From: Rhizobium deserti
GTDB lineage: Bacteria; Pseudomonadota; Alphaproteobacteria; Rhizobiales; Rhizobiaceae
Reading direction: 5' to 3'
Assembly (NCBI RefSeq): GCF_004358025.1
Contig: NZ_SMTL01000001.1
Coordinates: 620,001 to 684,000, forward strand
DNA length: 64,000 nucleotides
How positions within the stretch are numbered: position 1 is the stretch's first letter; each line of letters starts with the position of its first letter. Below are positions 27,620 through 36,757 of this stretch, piece by piece. A model generated the notes under the pieces. That model made no database searches. It worked only from the letters and a program-made list of their open reading frames with translations, and had not been told where the DNA came from. The position numbers and the translations under genes were made by a program.

Positions 27620-28270
27620 TTATCCGATCGGCTTATATCCCGTAGCGCCAACATGGATGTACGACGGAAACTCCTTGTTCCAACCGCTAAGATGCGCTTC
27701 AGGCACAATCTCCTTGGGCGGAATGATCATGCACCGGTAGTCATAACCGCACGCGTCGACGACCAATCCGGCATCTTCGAAAATGAGCCTCAAGGCTGCA
27801 TCGCTGAAGCGGAAGAAGTCGCTGGGATAGCCGTGGATCGGAAAGCATTGGTGGGTTTTGACCAAGAACCGCCCACCCGGCGCAAGCACACGTGCAACCT
27901 CTTTGGCAGCAATCCATGGACGCTCGAGATGCTCGAAAACGGCGTGGGCGACAAAGCAGTCAAACCGGTTGTTCCAGTCGTTAGGCAGTTTGTGGAGGTC
28001 ACCAACGACATCGACGTCAGGACCGTCGATGATGTCCAACCTGACATAATTCTTGGGCTGCACGGACGGAAACAGCGACATGGAATGCGTAGAACGGCCC
28101 GGGACAGCCTGTAGCGTTCCAACCTCTAGAACCCGCTGCCTGTCGGCGTCAACCAACCGCTGATAAAACACATCTTCGACGCGGACCTGAGGCTCGTAAG
28201 GCTCCGGTGTAAGATGCCCACCCTCGTTCTTAGCTTTGCGCTGCCCAAACTGATGAAAGAAGCCGCTCAT
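27620..28270 (-). CDS. Class I SAM-dependent methyltransferase
   Basis: A 216-residue methyltransferase of the Methyltransf_11 type. Visible are motif I VLEVGTLQAVPGRS (atypical Gly pattern), the acidic LDIIDG strand-2 end, and the post-motif FDCFVAHAVFEHLERPW plus EVARVLAPGGRFLVKT segment. The GYPSDFFRFS segment recurs in methyltransferases of surface-polysaccharide loci. It probably O-methylates a sugar or the chain end; the acceptor is unknown. Its intact reading frame lies beside IS debris and points left, away from the next block of genes. Confidence 0.82.
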   Translation of the reverse strand: MSGFFHQFGQRKAKNEGGHLTPEPYEPQVRVEDVFYQRLVDADRQRVLEVGTLQAVPGRSTHSMSLFPSVQPKNYVRLDIIDGPDVDVVGDLHKLPNDWNNRFDCFVAHAVFEHLERPWIAAKEVARVLAPGGRFLVKTHQCFPIHGYPSDFFRFSDAALRLIFEDAGLVVDACGYDYRCMIIPPKEIVPEAHLSGWNKEFPSYIHVGATGYKPIG

Positions 28271-28754
28271 TCGTTCGTCCTTGTTAGAAACCCTGCATCA
28301 CAGTAAATCAAGCCTGCCGTTAAACCAACGGTATAGCTTTCAGAGTGCGAAGCTTGTACCGGAGATTCGTTCTGCCGCAACATCGACGGCAACGCGGCAC
28401 CAACAGATTCCATGTCATTCGACCAAAGCCGTTCAAGCGGTGCAGCCGCATTGTTTCATCATGTTGGATTCATAATTCCATCGGCGCCAACTAAAGCGCT
28501 TCTCACCGGTCCAACTGCAGACCGCGCGCGCCCGAATCATTCGAATTTCAGATCAGTGTCAGTAGCGCCAGACATGGCCATCGGCACTCATCTACTTAAA
28601 AGCATTTATCTGGCCATTGCTCCCTATAATACGATCCGCTGGCTCTCAGATCACCCAAAGAAACCTTTATAATTTGAATAACTTATAACGTGCGGTTTGC
28701 GTTTTCTAGCTCTGCCGACTATGAGTGGCCTAAAACTAAACACCCTATGCGTGG
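28271..28754. other. Divergent, AT-rich intergenic region
   Basis: Nearly 500 bases between two divergent methyltransferase genes. It is AT-rich near 28600-28720 and should hold the promoters for both blocks. No coding frame, operator or RNA gene is recognised. Confidence 0.4.
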
Positions 28755-29606
28755 ATGCGTGACTTGATAAAGCTCAGAAATTTTTTCCGTTCGAAAAAGA
28801 CCGCGGCCGATAGCATGGATGACAACGTCTTCGAGCAGTACTGCTTTGACAGTCCCAGCAACCAGACTGCGGTAGACGCTGTCAGCGGATGGACGTCCGC
28901 CTTTCCACCGGAAGCCGAAATTTGGGGAGGAACGCATCCTCTTTTTGCAGATGACCGAATCATTTGGGCAGTTGCGCAAATGGAGCAGATCCAAGAGCGC
29001 CGAATCTTGGAAGTTGGCCCTCTGGAGGGGATGCATACCTATATTCTCAACAAGCACAGGCCAGCAATCATCGATGCCATAGAGGCAAATACTCAGTGTT
29101 TCCTTCGGTGTCTTATAACCAAAGAAATTCTGAACATCGACCGCGCTAAGTTTCACTTGGGTGATGCACTCAAGTGGCTTGATGAAAAAGAATTGCGCTA
29201 TGACCTGATTATTGCATCGGGCGTTCTGTACCATATGGCTGACCCCGCGCAGTTCATCGCGAAAATGGCCGCAAGATGCGATAACCTATATATATGGACG
29301 CACTACTTCGACGATGCGGCAATGCCACCGGGTGATTCTCGTAGGCAACCCCTTACCGGCAACGTCGAGACCCGGGAGGTTGGAGGTGTGCCTGTCCGGT
29401 ATTACGAACGGGGGTATTTCAAAGCAAATACGAACAGCAATTTCTGCGGCGGAATGAGAGACCGACATTACTGGATGCACCGGCAGGACATTATTTCGTT
29501 GCTCTCAGGGCTCGGGTTTGGGAATCTGGAGGTCGCTCATGAGGACCCGAAGCACCCCAATGGTCCATCCTTTTCGATTTTTGCAAAACGCGTTGTGCAA
29601 GCTTGA
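28755..29606 (+). CDS. SAM-dependent methyltransferase (DUF1698/CmoB-like fold)
   Basis: A 283-residue protein with a class I methyltransferase core: RRILEVGPLEGMHTYIL (motif I), a DAIEANTQC strand-2 end, and YDLIIASGVLYHMADPAQFI (post-motif). The overall pattern, including RHYWMHRQDIISLLSGLGF, is that of CmoB-like methyltransferases found in glycan loci rather than of the tRNA enzyme. It probably modifies a sugar of the exported polymer. It opens a rightward block that continues through the KpsE/KpsT genes, with about 130 bases before the next gene. Confidence 0.8.
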   Translation: MRDLIKLRNFFRSKKTAADSMDDNVFEQYCFDSPSNQTAVDAVSGWTSAFPPEAEIWGGTHPLFADDRIIWAVAQMEQIQERRILEVGPLEGMHTYILNKHRPAIIDAIEANTQCFLRCLITKEILNIDRAKFHLGDALKWLDEKELRYDLIIASGVLYHMADPAQFIAKMAARCDNLYIWTHYFDDAAMPPGDSRRQPLTGNVETREVGGVPVRYYERGYFKANTNSNFCGGMRDRHYWMHRQDIISLLSGLGFGNLEVAHEDPKHPNGPSFSIFAKRVVQA

Positions 29607-29740
29607 ATCTGGCCACACAGTAAAGCTTCAATCTTCCGGCGGCGCCCGATAGCACAGGCATTTCGGGACGGCAAAACTGCCGACTGCCGAACAGATCATT
29701 AGCTTCGATAAGTCCGAACCGAACTCGGGAGTCATTCTAA

Positions 29741-30790
29741 TTGCTATTCGGAATCGAGATTGATACAGGCGAAGCACTCGAAGGCTACCTTGTTCCTGAT
29801 GGTTTCTCAGAGCCAACCAGCATTCGGGTTTCAGATGAGAGTGGGGATCTAGGCGTATTTCCATGCGACCAGCTTAGGCCTGCAGTTAGTGCGGCGGGCC
29901 GCCACCAAAGCGGTGTGGTCGGCTTCAGACTGGATGAGTCGATGATCCCCATGCTTGCAAGCCGACATACCCTTACGATCCAGGATGCCAAGACGGGATT
30001 GCTGGTTTATCGCCGACCACAAAGGGCACCGGTTATCCAAAAGAAGATTATACGGCTCGAAACGCAAATTCTGCCGATGGTGAGGCTCGACAGGGTTTGC
30101 GGACAGAACTTTCATTATGAACTTCATTCCATCGAGCGATTTGGACATGAGACCGCCCTGCAAGCGTTCCATCTCCATTCTACAGACTCTATCTATCTGA
30201 GTGGCCGGCTGCTCTTTCGAAACTACGAGCATTTTTTGGACAAAGGATTTCTTGGCATTACGATGCTGTCGGATCCGTATTACGAGATGGCTTTGCGCTT
30301 GCTTCTCTTGAAGAGAATGGCGACGACACATATCTCCTTTATAGGAGACCGCGACAAACTCATTCTCGGACCAGCCGCCGAATATTTGAAAGACGCTAAT
30401 CTCGATGATGTGTCCTCGTTGAAGACGCTTCTGAAAAAGGCTCCTCAAAAAGTCAGCGATGTTCTATCGTCACCTCTTACCCGCCTTCTTGCCACCACAT
30501 CTCCGGAGCAAGGCGCAAGCAGGCGAGATATTGCACCCGCGATAGATCTCCTGTCGCGGTTCACAATCGTTGGGCACAACAGTGATATCCAGACATTTCA
30601 GAAAGCAGTTGCAAGCCTGCTCGAAATCTCCGCTGACGATCTTGTAATTCCGGCCCGGCAAGGACTTCTCGACATGATCGCGGGGAAACTACGCAGCTTA
30701 CCGATCGCAGAGGCGATGCTCGAAGAAGACCTTATTTTGGACCACTATGTTAGGCAGGCGATAAGCTATGGAGATCAGAGAACACACTAG
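29741..30790 (+). CDS. Hypothetical protein of the capsule locus
   Basis: A 349-residue soluble protein without signal peptide or membrane segment. The first 70 residues (GYLVPDGFSEPTSIRV, GVVGFRLDES) look like a small beta-rich domain, the rest is mostly helical. No catalytic motif is recognised. The frame opens immediately after an in-frame stop with a TTG, so the true start is uncertain and could lie a little further in. It overlaps the start of the KpsE-like gene by 23 bases, so it is co-translated with the exporter and may belong to export, chain-length control or glycan transfer. Confidence 0.65.
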   Translation: MLFGIEIDTGEALEGYLVPDGFSEPTSIRVSDESGDLGVFPCDQLRPAVSAAGRHQSGVVGFRLDESMIPMLASRHTLTIQDAKTGLLVYRRPQRAPVIQKKIIRLETQILPMVRLDRVCGQNFHYELHSIERFGHETALQAFHLHSTDSIYLSGRLLFRNYEHFLDKGFLGITMLSDPYYEMALRLLLLKRMATTHISFIGDRDKLILGPAAEYLKDANLDDVSSLKTLLKKAPQKVSDVLSSPLTRLLATTSPEQGASRRDIAPAIDLLSRFTIVGHNSDIQTFQKAVASLLEISADDLVIPARQGLLDMIAGKLRSLPIAEAMLEEDLILDHYVRQAISYGDQRTH

Positions 30791-32078
30791 CACGGCGAAC
30801 CTTGAGACTGCGACGAAGTCCGTAGATGAAGACGGCATCGAGATCATAGCCGCGCCAGTGCGACCTATTTCTCGCTTTCTGCCGTTTACGCGGGCTCGCA
30901 ACGCGCTGCATTCGAAAAAAAGGCTGTCTGACTATGTTGTCGAAGTGACGACAACAGAAAACTATGGCGGGCAGTTGGAAGGAGCACCCGGCGGCCATCC
31001 TCCGATACGCCTCCTGTCGTTTTTTTTGATCGTCATGCTGCCCTTTCTTGGCTGCCTTTCCTATTTTGTTTTCCTGGCAAGCAATCAATACACGGCAGAA
31101 GCTCATTTCGCCGTTCGATCTCTGGCGGATCAGGGAAAAACTGACGGTGTCGACAGCGGCGTCATTGGTTTGGATGTCGCCCCGCAGGATGCCTTTGTCA
31201 TCACCAGTTTTATCCATTCACCGGAATTGTTGGCACGGCTTGGCAAGGTTATCGATTACCGGGCAATGTTTGCCCGTGATGGAATTGACTTCCTTTCAAG
31301 TTCCGACCCGGCGTTTTCCGTGGAGGCTTTCCTAGACTATTGGAAAAAACAGGTTACTGCCTATATCGATGGCCCGTCCGGAATAATCACACTGAGGGCT
31401 CGAACATTTCGGCCAGAAGATTCCAAAGCTCTCGTCGAGGCGATACTGGTCGAAAGCGAAAACCTGATCAATGAGCTGAACCGTCGTGCCCAGCAGGATA
31501 TGGTGGCAGGCATCCGGAGCGAGGTCGAAAAGGCCGGAAAGGCCTATGGCGAGTCATTGTATTCACTGAACCAGTTTCAGACCCAGGCGGGACTTTTGAG
31601 CCCGGAAGTGCAGGCGAAGGAAACAGGTAAGCTACTGACGACCCTTTTGGCGCAGAAACTTGAGCTTGAAACTCGGCTGTTTGTTTTGAAGCAGTCCTCA
31701 GCAGAAGCTTCGCCGGCGTATGAACAGCTGGTAAGAACCCAGAGCAGCGTGGACGCCCAGGTCTCACGTCTTCAATCACAACTAACAGGTCCGGAAAATG
31801 CCAGTATGGCTGCGCACCTGCTCAATTTTTCCAAGTTGGAAACCGAACGCCTGGTGTCCGAAAAGCTCTATGAGGCGGCGCGAACAACCTATAACGCCGC
31901 ACTGGCAGCGTCATTGCGGAAAGCTTTATACGTCATGATTTTCGTTCATCCGTCCCTACCGGAGGAGGCGCTCTTTCCAAATCGCGTGTCCACCCCCTTG
32001 ATCATCGGTCTTGGGCTGCTCGTACTGTGGGGGACGTTGATGTTGCTATGGGCGTCGGTGGAGGATCATCGGCTATGA
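30768..32078 (+). CDS. Capsule export inner-membrane protein (KpsE/RkpR-like), copy 1
   Basis: A 436-residue polysaccharide co-polymerase of the KpsE/RkpR type. It has a cytoplasmic N-terminus of about 83 residues, a first membrane segment (LLSFFLIVMLPFLGCLSYFV), then a periplasmic part starting SNQYTAEAHFAVRS with a long coiled-coil region, a Pro-containing PSLPEEALFPN motif, and a last membrane segment (IIGLGLLVLWGTLMLL). It should link the KpsMT transporter to the outer-membrane exit protein and influence chain length. Its stop overlaps the ATG of the KpsT gene (ATGA). A second KpsE-like gene follows that. Confidence 0.87.
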   Translation: MEIREHTSTANLETATKSVDEDGIEIIAAPVRPISRFLPFTRARNALHSKKRLSDYVVEVTTTENYGGQLEGAPGGHPPIRLLSFFLIVMLPFLGCLSYFVFLASNQYTAEAHFAVRSLADQGKTDGVDSGVIGLDVAPQDAFVITSFIHSPELLARLGKVIDYRAMFARDGIDFLSSSDPAFSVEAFLDYWKKQVTAYIDGPSGIITLRARTFRPEDSKALVEAILVESENLINELNRRAQQDMVAGIRSEVEKAGKAYGESLYSLNQFQTQAGLLSPEVQAKETGKLLTTLLAQKLELETRLFVLKQSSAEASPAYEQLVRTQSSVDAQVSRLQSQLTGPENASMAAHLLNFSKLETERLVSEKLYEAARTTYNAALAASLRKALYVMIFVHPSLPEEALFPNRVSTPLIIGLGLLVLWGTLMLLWASVEDHRL

Positions 32079-32728
32079 TCCGCTTCGCCAACGTGTCGAA
32101 ACATTTCAAGACGCAACAGCATCGAAAGGTGATTCTCGAAAAGGCGAACATCGAATTTGCATCAGGTACCTCGTACGGCCTTTTAGGTGTCAATGGTGCC
32201 GGAAAGTCCACCACGATGCGAATGATCGCCGGGACGATTATTCCCAATTCTGGGCGCATTGAGAAGGATGTAAGGGTGTCGTGGCCGCTCGGATTTTCGG
32301 GAGGGTTTCATCCTAACATGTCAGGCAAAGACAACCTGAAATTTGTTGCCCGCGCTTATGGAGAGGATCCGATCCGCGTCAGCCGTTTCGTGGAAGATTT
32401 CGCCGAGCTTGGAGATTACATCAATGCGCCGGTTAGAACCTATTCATCCGGCATGGGCGCCCGGCTTGCGTTTGGTCTGTCGATGGCAATCGAGTTCGAT
32501 TGCTACCTAGTAGATGAAATTACCGCAGTCGGCGATGCGCGCTTTCAGGAGCGATGCCGGGTGGCTTTCGAAACTCGACGCAAGAATTCCGACGTCATTA
32601 TGATTTCCCATGGGATGGACATCATCAAGTCTTATTGCGACAAGGCCATGGTGCTCGTAGACGGGCGAGTGTTGTTCTTTGATCAGGTAGAGCCTGCAAT
32701 AGAGGCATATTATCGGCTTAACAGATAA
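32075..32728 (+). CDS. Capsule polysaccharide ABC exporter ATPase (KpsT-like)
   Basis: A 217-residue ABC ATPase. The start at 32075 overlaps the preceding stop; a longer upstream frame exists but runs inside the KpsE gene. Walker A GVNGAGKST, a capsule-type YSSGMGARLAFGLSMAIE signature, Walker B FDCYLVDEITAVGD and the switch His in MISHGMD are all present. It should power export through the KpsM-like permease at 19458. It sits between two KpsE-like genes, all in one operon. Confidence 0.92.
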   Translation: MIRFANVSKHFKTQQHRKVILEKANIEFASGTSYGLLGVNGAGKSTTMRMIAGTIIPNSGRIEKDVRVSWPLGFSGGFHPNMSGKDNLKFVARAYGEDPIRVSRFVEDFAELGDYINAPVRTYSSGMGARLAFGLSMAIEFDCYLVDEITAVGDARFQERCRVAFETRRKNSDVIMISHGMDIIKSYCDKAMVLVDGRVLFFDQVEPAIEAYYRLNR

Positions 32729-32748
32729 CTGACATAGGCTCGGCTTAA

Positions 32749-34017
32749 ATGAGCAATAACGAACATCTGCCCCCCCCCGAAGATCGCTCGGCAGCGGTCC
32801 TCGACTATAACCGTAATGTCGCAAATCGCCTGTCGGTCACAGCGAGAAAGCTTCGTCTAGCGACCTCCAATCGCAGCAGCTTGTTCAAGGCAGTTGGATT
32901 GCGACCTCGCGTTATCGACCGCATTTTCGCGGCTGGCGTTGCTCTTTTGACCGTCTTGCTGCTGATTGTTCCGATTGCAGCGGCAGTGACCTACTATGGC
33001 TTCATCGCGACCGACCAATACCAGTCCGAGGCACGGTTCACAGTTAGATCCTCCACACCGGCCTTAGGTAAAGACCAGATCGCAAAGGTGACGGGGCTGC
33101 CGACGGCAAAGATCGCTCAGGACACACAGATAGCAATCAACTACATCTTGAGCGGGGAGATGACCACCGCGCTATCCAAAGACGCCAATATCCGGAAAAT
33201 TTACAGCGATGCGAATATAGACCCATTAGCCAGGTTGAAGCCGGATGCCACGGCCGAAGAATTACTTGATTATTGGAGAGACATGGTCTCCACCGGCGTC
33301 AGTGCTTCCAGTGGGATTGTTACGGTTAAGGTGCGTGCATTTTCCCCCGAAGATGCTCGTCGGATTCTCGAACATGTCGTCGATGCATCAGAGCGGGTGG
33401 TGAACGACATCAACAACCGCATCTGGAAAGACGTGATCGAAACCGCTCAGGCGAATCTCCGAAATGGAGCTGCGCAGTTGCAAACAGCTCGTGAGCATCT
33501 CCAGGCAGCGCGAAACAAAACAGGTGTCCTGGATGTCGGGGGAGCATCGGTCATCATTACCTCCCTGCTTGCCAATGCCCAGACGCAACTGCTGGATCTT
33601 CAGCAAAAATACAATTCTCAACTGGTCTCGGTTTCACGCAAAGCACCGCAAATGCTGGTGCTAGGCAGGGAAATTGCCAGCAAGCAGGCCCAGATTGACG
33701 ACCTAAAATTGCAACTTGCCGGCCAAAAAGGCAACCGAGGGAGCTTAGCAGACACTTCCCTCGATTTGTCTCAGCTTGAGCTAGAGCAGACCCTTGCTGA
33801 ACGGCAATTCGCAGCATCGGTGAAGACGGTGGAACAGGTGCAGTTTGTCAGCAAGCAGCAGCTCGTATATTTGGATCCGTTTCTGTCTCCGACTTTACCT
33901 GAGGAGGCGGAATATCCACACCGAGGCCTTTGGATAGGCTGTGTCGTCGTCATTAGCCTTCTTGCCTGGAGTGCTTCGCTTGGTTTGCTGTCCATTGTCC
34001 GCACCCGATTAAACTGA
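32749..34017 (+). CDS. Capsule export inner-membrane protein (KpsE/RkpR-like), copy 2
   Basis: A 422-residue second KpsE-like protein. It has a cytoplasmic N-terminus to about residue 62, a membrane segment (FAAGVALLTVLLLIVPIAAAV), the family's FIATDQYQSEARFTVRSS start of the periplasmic part, a long helical section, the PFLSPTLPEEAEYPHR motif, and a closing membrane segment. It resembles copy 1 over its whole length but is clearly diverged, so it is an old duplication. The two may form a mixed oligomer or serve different glycans. It follows the KpsT gene by 20 bases. Confidence 0.87.
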   Translation: MSNNEHLPPPEDRSAAVLDYNRNVANRLSVTARKLRLATSNRSSLFKAVGLRPRVIDRIFAAGVALLTVLLLIVPIAAAVTYYGFIATDQYQSEARFTVRSSTPALGKDQIAKVTGLPTAKIAQDTQIAINYILSGEMTTALSKDANIRKIYSDANIDPLARLKPDATAEELLDYWRDMVSTGVSASSGIVTVKVRAFSPEDARRILEHVVDASERVVNDINNRIWKDVIETAQANLRNGAAQLQTAREHLQAARNKTGVLDVGGASVIITSLLANAQTQLLDLQQKYNSQLVSVSRKAPQMLVLGREIASKQAQIDDLKLQLAGQKGNRGSLADTSLDLSQLELEQTLAERQFAASVKTVEQVQFVSKQQLVYLDPFLSPTLPEEAEYPHRGLWIGCVVVISLLAWSASLGLLSIVRTRLN

Positions 34018-34227
34018 TGAAGCAGTTGCAAAGGCGGCTAGTCTAATCACGTACCGACGCTGTTGACCTGCGGAAGCGTTACGTCAATGAAAACTGGATA
34101 CAGCGCTGGGTCCTCCGTTACAAACTGATACCCGTAGCCCGTCGGTAGCAGCATTGCCCCCACGTTTGGACGGGCGGGAAGCTGAACCGTAGTCCAGAAA
34201 CCAAATCATCATGAGAGGCCATCTTCC
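34018..34227. other. Intergenic spacer before the double-GT2 gene
   Basis: About 210 bases with no reading frame that looks real. A GAGAGG near 34212 may be the ribosome binding site of the next gene. Confidence 0.35.
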
Positions 34228-36423
34228 TTGGCACTGACTGTAGTACCCATTAGTGATGTCGAAAAATTGAGCGGGGAAACAAACACGGACGCCATGTGGA
34301 AGGCAACCGGCGAAGATCCTGCATTTAAGCTGAGCTACAACGTGATGCGAGACGCGTTCGTCCTCATCCACCTAACCCCTGAAAATGGGAAAACGCTCGA
34401 CCCGAGGGTCTACATAGACAGAGGCAAAGGCTTTCGGGAACAGGATTCCATGATACTGTCTACGGCTGGTTCTTTCCTGATTACAGCCGACGTCGGCAGG
34501 TTGGGTCTCATCCGTAGCTTCCGACTGGATCCATGTAGCAAACCCTCCACCTTCCGCATGGAGGCGAAAACGTTCCCTTCCAAGGCTGCACTTACGGCCT
34601 ACGTCAAACTGCTCGACGGGGTGGAGTCGACCCAGCAGGCGGAGCTCGGCGTTTTGCCGCGTTTCCGACTGAAGGTCCCGCGTTTTTCCTCTAGTAAAAG
34701 TCCTTTGCTTACGCGTTTTGTTCAGGCCTCCTATGCACTTGCGGCCCGCGAAACTCCGTCACCCTATGATCAAATTGAGCCATGGCTCAGCATCATTGTA
34801 CCGGTTTATAACGCGTCGGCGCGCCACCTGGACGATCTGTTGAGCTCATTTGATAACCAGGATCAGCATGGCGCGGAGCTGATCTTCAGCGATGATGGCT
34901 CCAATTCCGACGATACCCGCCAATGGTTTCTTTCCCGGAAGGAAAGAAACAACTTAAAGATTATCATGAACTCTGAAAATGCCGGCATTGCGTCAGCAAC
35001 CAACGCAGGTCTTTTAGAAGCGAAGGGCGAATGGATTACCTTTCTCGACCATGACGACATGATTGCGCCTCATGCTCTCAAACTCATCAGAAAAGCACTT
35101 TCGGAGAACCGAAAAACGACGTTCCTCTATACCGACGAATTGATCGTCGACGATAGCCTGAAGCCTATCGGGACGCTCCTGAAGCCTGCATACGATGCAG
35201 TATTGCTTACAGGTCTGAACTACATCAACCATTTCTCGATATATCGCCACGATCGCCTTAGGCAGATCGGATATCTGAGATCGGGCTTCGATGGATCCCA
35301 GGATTACGATACCCTCTTACGATACTTGCACGGTCAGAACGAGGAAGAGATCCTGCACCTGCCGTTTCCTGCATATTGGTGGCGCAGAACGAGCAATACC
35401 TACTCACAGACCTTCCTGAAACAAGCAACGATAAATGCGAGGAATGCTCTCGAGGACCATTTCGCCCGTTATGGCGATCGCGTACAGGTCACATCTGCGA
35501 TAACCGCAACACTTCATCGGCCGGTATTTGATACGAATGAGCTAACTTGGCCAAAGATATCGATTATAATTCCGAGCAGAAATAGCTTTGCCTTGATCTC
35601 CCGCATTCTAACCGATGTATATGAACGGACGGATTATCCGGACTATGAAGTCATTGTCGTCGACAACGGCACCACGGATCAGAATGTCCTTGATCTTTAC
35701 AAGATGTGGGAGCGGAATGAGGCTAGCTTCTCCGTACTGATGAAGTCTGAGCCTTTCAATTTCTCGCGATCTATAAATCGAGGCATGCAAGCGTCTAAAG
35801 GGGGCGCGTTTCTGATCCTCAACAACGATGTCGAAGTCATAGAGGACCAATGGCTGAAGGAAATGGCCTCCTGCTTGTCTTTAAAAGATGCGGGGATCGT
35901 CGGAGCAAAATTGCTCTTCCCGGATGATACGATCCAGCACGCTGGCATTATAGTAGGGTTTGGCGGACTGGCCGGACACTGGTACCTTAGGTCGCCGAAG
36001 GATTACGGCGGCGCGATGAACCGACTGCACGTGCGCAACTCATTCACATGTGTCACCGGTGCGGTTATGTTGATTTCCGCTGAATGCGCACGAGCCGTCG
36101 GGATGTGGGATGAGGATCATTTTGCGATCGCTTATAACGATGTCGATTACTGCCTTCGCGCCTCCAAAGCCGGTTATCGTATCGTCTGGACGCCTTTTGC
36201 TTGTCTGTATCACCATGAATCGTTGTCGCGAGGCCCGGAAACCGGCGAAGATAAAATCAGGCGCTTCGAAATGGAGAAGAGCCATCTCCGAAAGTTGCAT
36301 AGCACCGAAGATTTTCAAGATTTTGCTCTGAATCCCAACCTAAGTCGCGACATGTCTGTGCCGCGCATGATAGTCCCTCAAATTCTGTATCCACCGCGGG
36401 GTGGCGGAGTGCCTAGCCGCTAG
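34228..36423 (+). CDS. Glycosyltransferase with two GT2 domains
   Basis: A 731-residue protein. Residues 1-170 form a non-catalytic N-terminal domain. A first GT2 domain begins near 185 (LSIIVPVYNASARHLDDLL) with FSDDGS and LDHDDM metal-binding motifs. A second begins near 443 (ISIIIPSRNSFALISRIL) with VVDNGT, LNNDVEVI, IQHAGII and FNDVDYC-like YNDVDYCLRA. This tandem layout is known from O-antigen and capsule enzymes that add two linkages in turn. It should act on the cytoplasmic face of the inner membrane. The start is a TTG, with a possible ribosome binding site upstream. It ends the rightward exporter block. Confidence 0.87.
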   Translation: MALTVVPISDVEKLSGETNTDAMWKATGEDPAFKLSYNVMRDAFVLIHLTPENGKTLDPRVYIDRGKGFREQDSMILSTAGSFLITADVGRLGLIRSFRLDPCSKPSTFRMEAKTFPSKAALTAYVKLLDGVESTQQAELGVLPRFRLKVPRFSSSKSPLLTRFVQASYALAARETPSPYDQIEPWLSIIVPVYNASARHLDDLLSSFDNQDQHGAELIFSDDGSNSDDTRQWFLSRKERNNLKIIMNSENAGIASATNAGLLEAKGEWITFLDHDDMIAPHALKLIRKALSENRKTTFLYTDELIVDDSLKPIGTLLKPAYDAVLLTGLNYINHFSIYRHDRLRQIGYLRSGFDGSQDYDTLLRYLHGQNEEEILHLPFPAYWWRRTSNTYSQTFLKQATINARNALEDHFARYGDRVQVTSAITATLHRPVFDTNELTWPKISIIIPSRNSFALISRILTDVYERTDYPDYEVIVVDNGTTDQNVLDLYKMWERNEASFSVLMKSEPFNFSRSINRGMQASKGGAFLILNNDVEVIEDQWLKEMASCLSLKDAGIVGAKLLFPDDTIQHAGIIVGFGGLAGHWYLRSPKDYGGAMNRLHVRNSFTCVTGAVMLISAECARAVGMWDEDHFAIAYNDVDYCLRASKAGYRIVWTPFACLYHHESLSRGPETGEDKIRRFEMEKSHLRKLHSTEDFQDFALNPNLSRDMSVPRMIVPQILYPPRGGGVPSR

Positions 36424-36757
36424 TTCTATGTAAAGCCGCGCAGGTCTAGCATCCAGATATGCTATTATCTGTCGATCACCGCCATCGGCGATGATCATAG
36501 TTGGAAGCGGCCTTCGATTGGGCAAAGAACGGCATGGCCATGGTGATCAAACCCTTATAAGACGACCATTCGACAGCGTCCCTGACGAAATCGTTAGCTG
36601 AGGAATTTAGCCACCCTATGTTCCCAAAAAGCACATTACCTAGTTGGAGGCGGTTGGGAGTTTCGGGCAAGGGTAAGCGTCGAGGAAATGCGCTGGATGT
36701 ATCATAACCCCCTAAAAATGCGAAATTCGCAGCGGTACTTAAAGTTAAGTTTCGGAT
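36424..36757. other. Convergent intergenic region
   Basis: About 330 bases between the convergent glycosyltransferase and epimerase genes. A leftward frame at 36476-36670 contains a vaguely protein-like NVLFGNIGWLNSSANDFVRD, but it has no ribosome binding site and matches no family I know; it may be debris. No terminator hairpin is evident. Confidence 0.35.
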
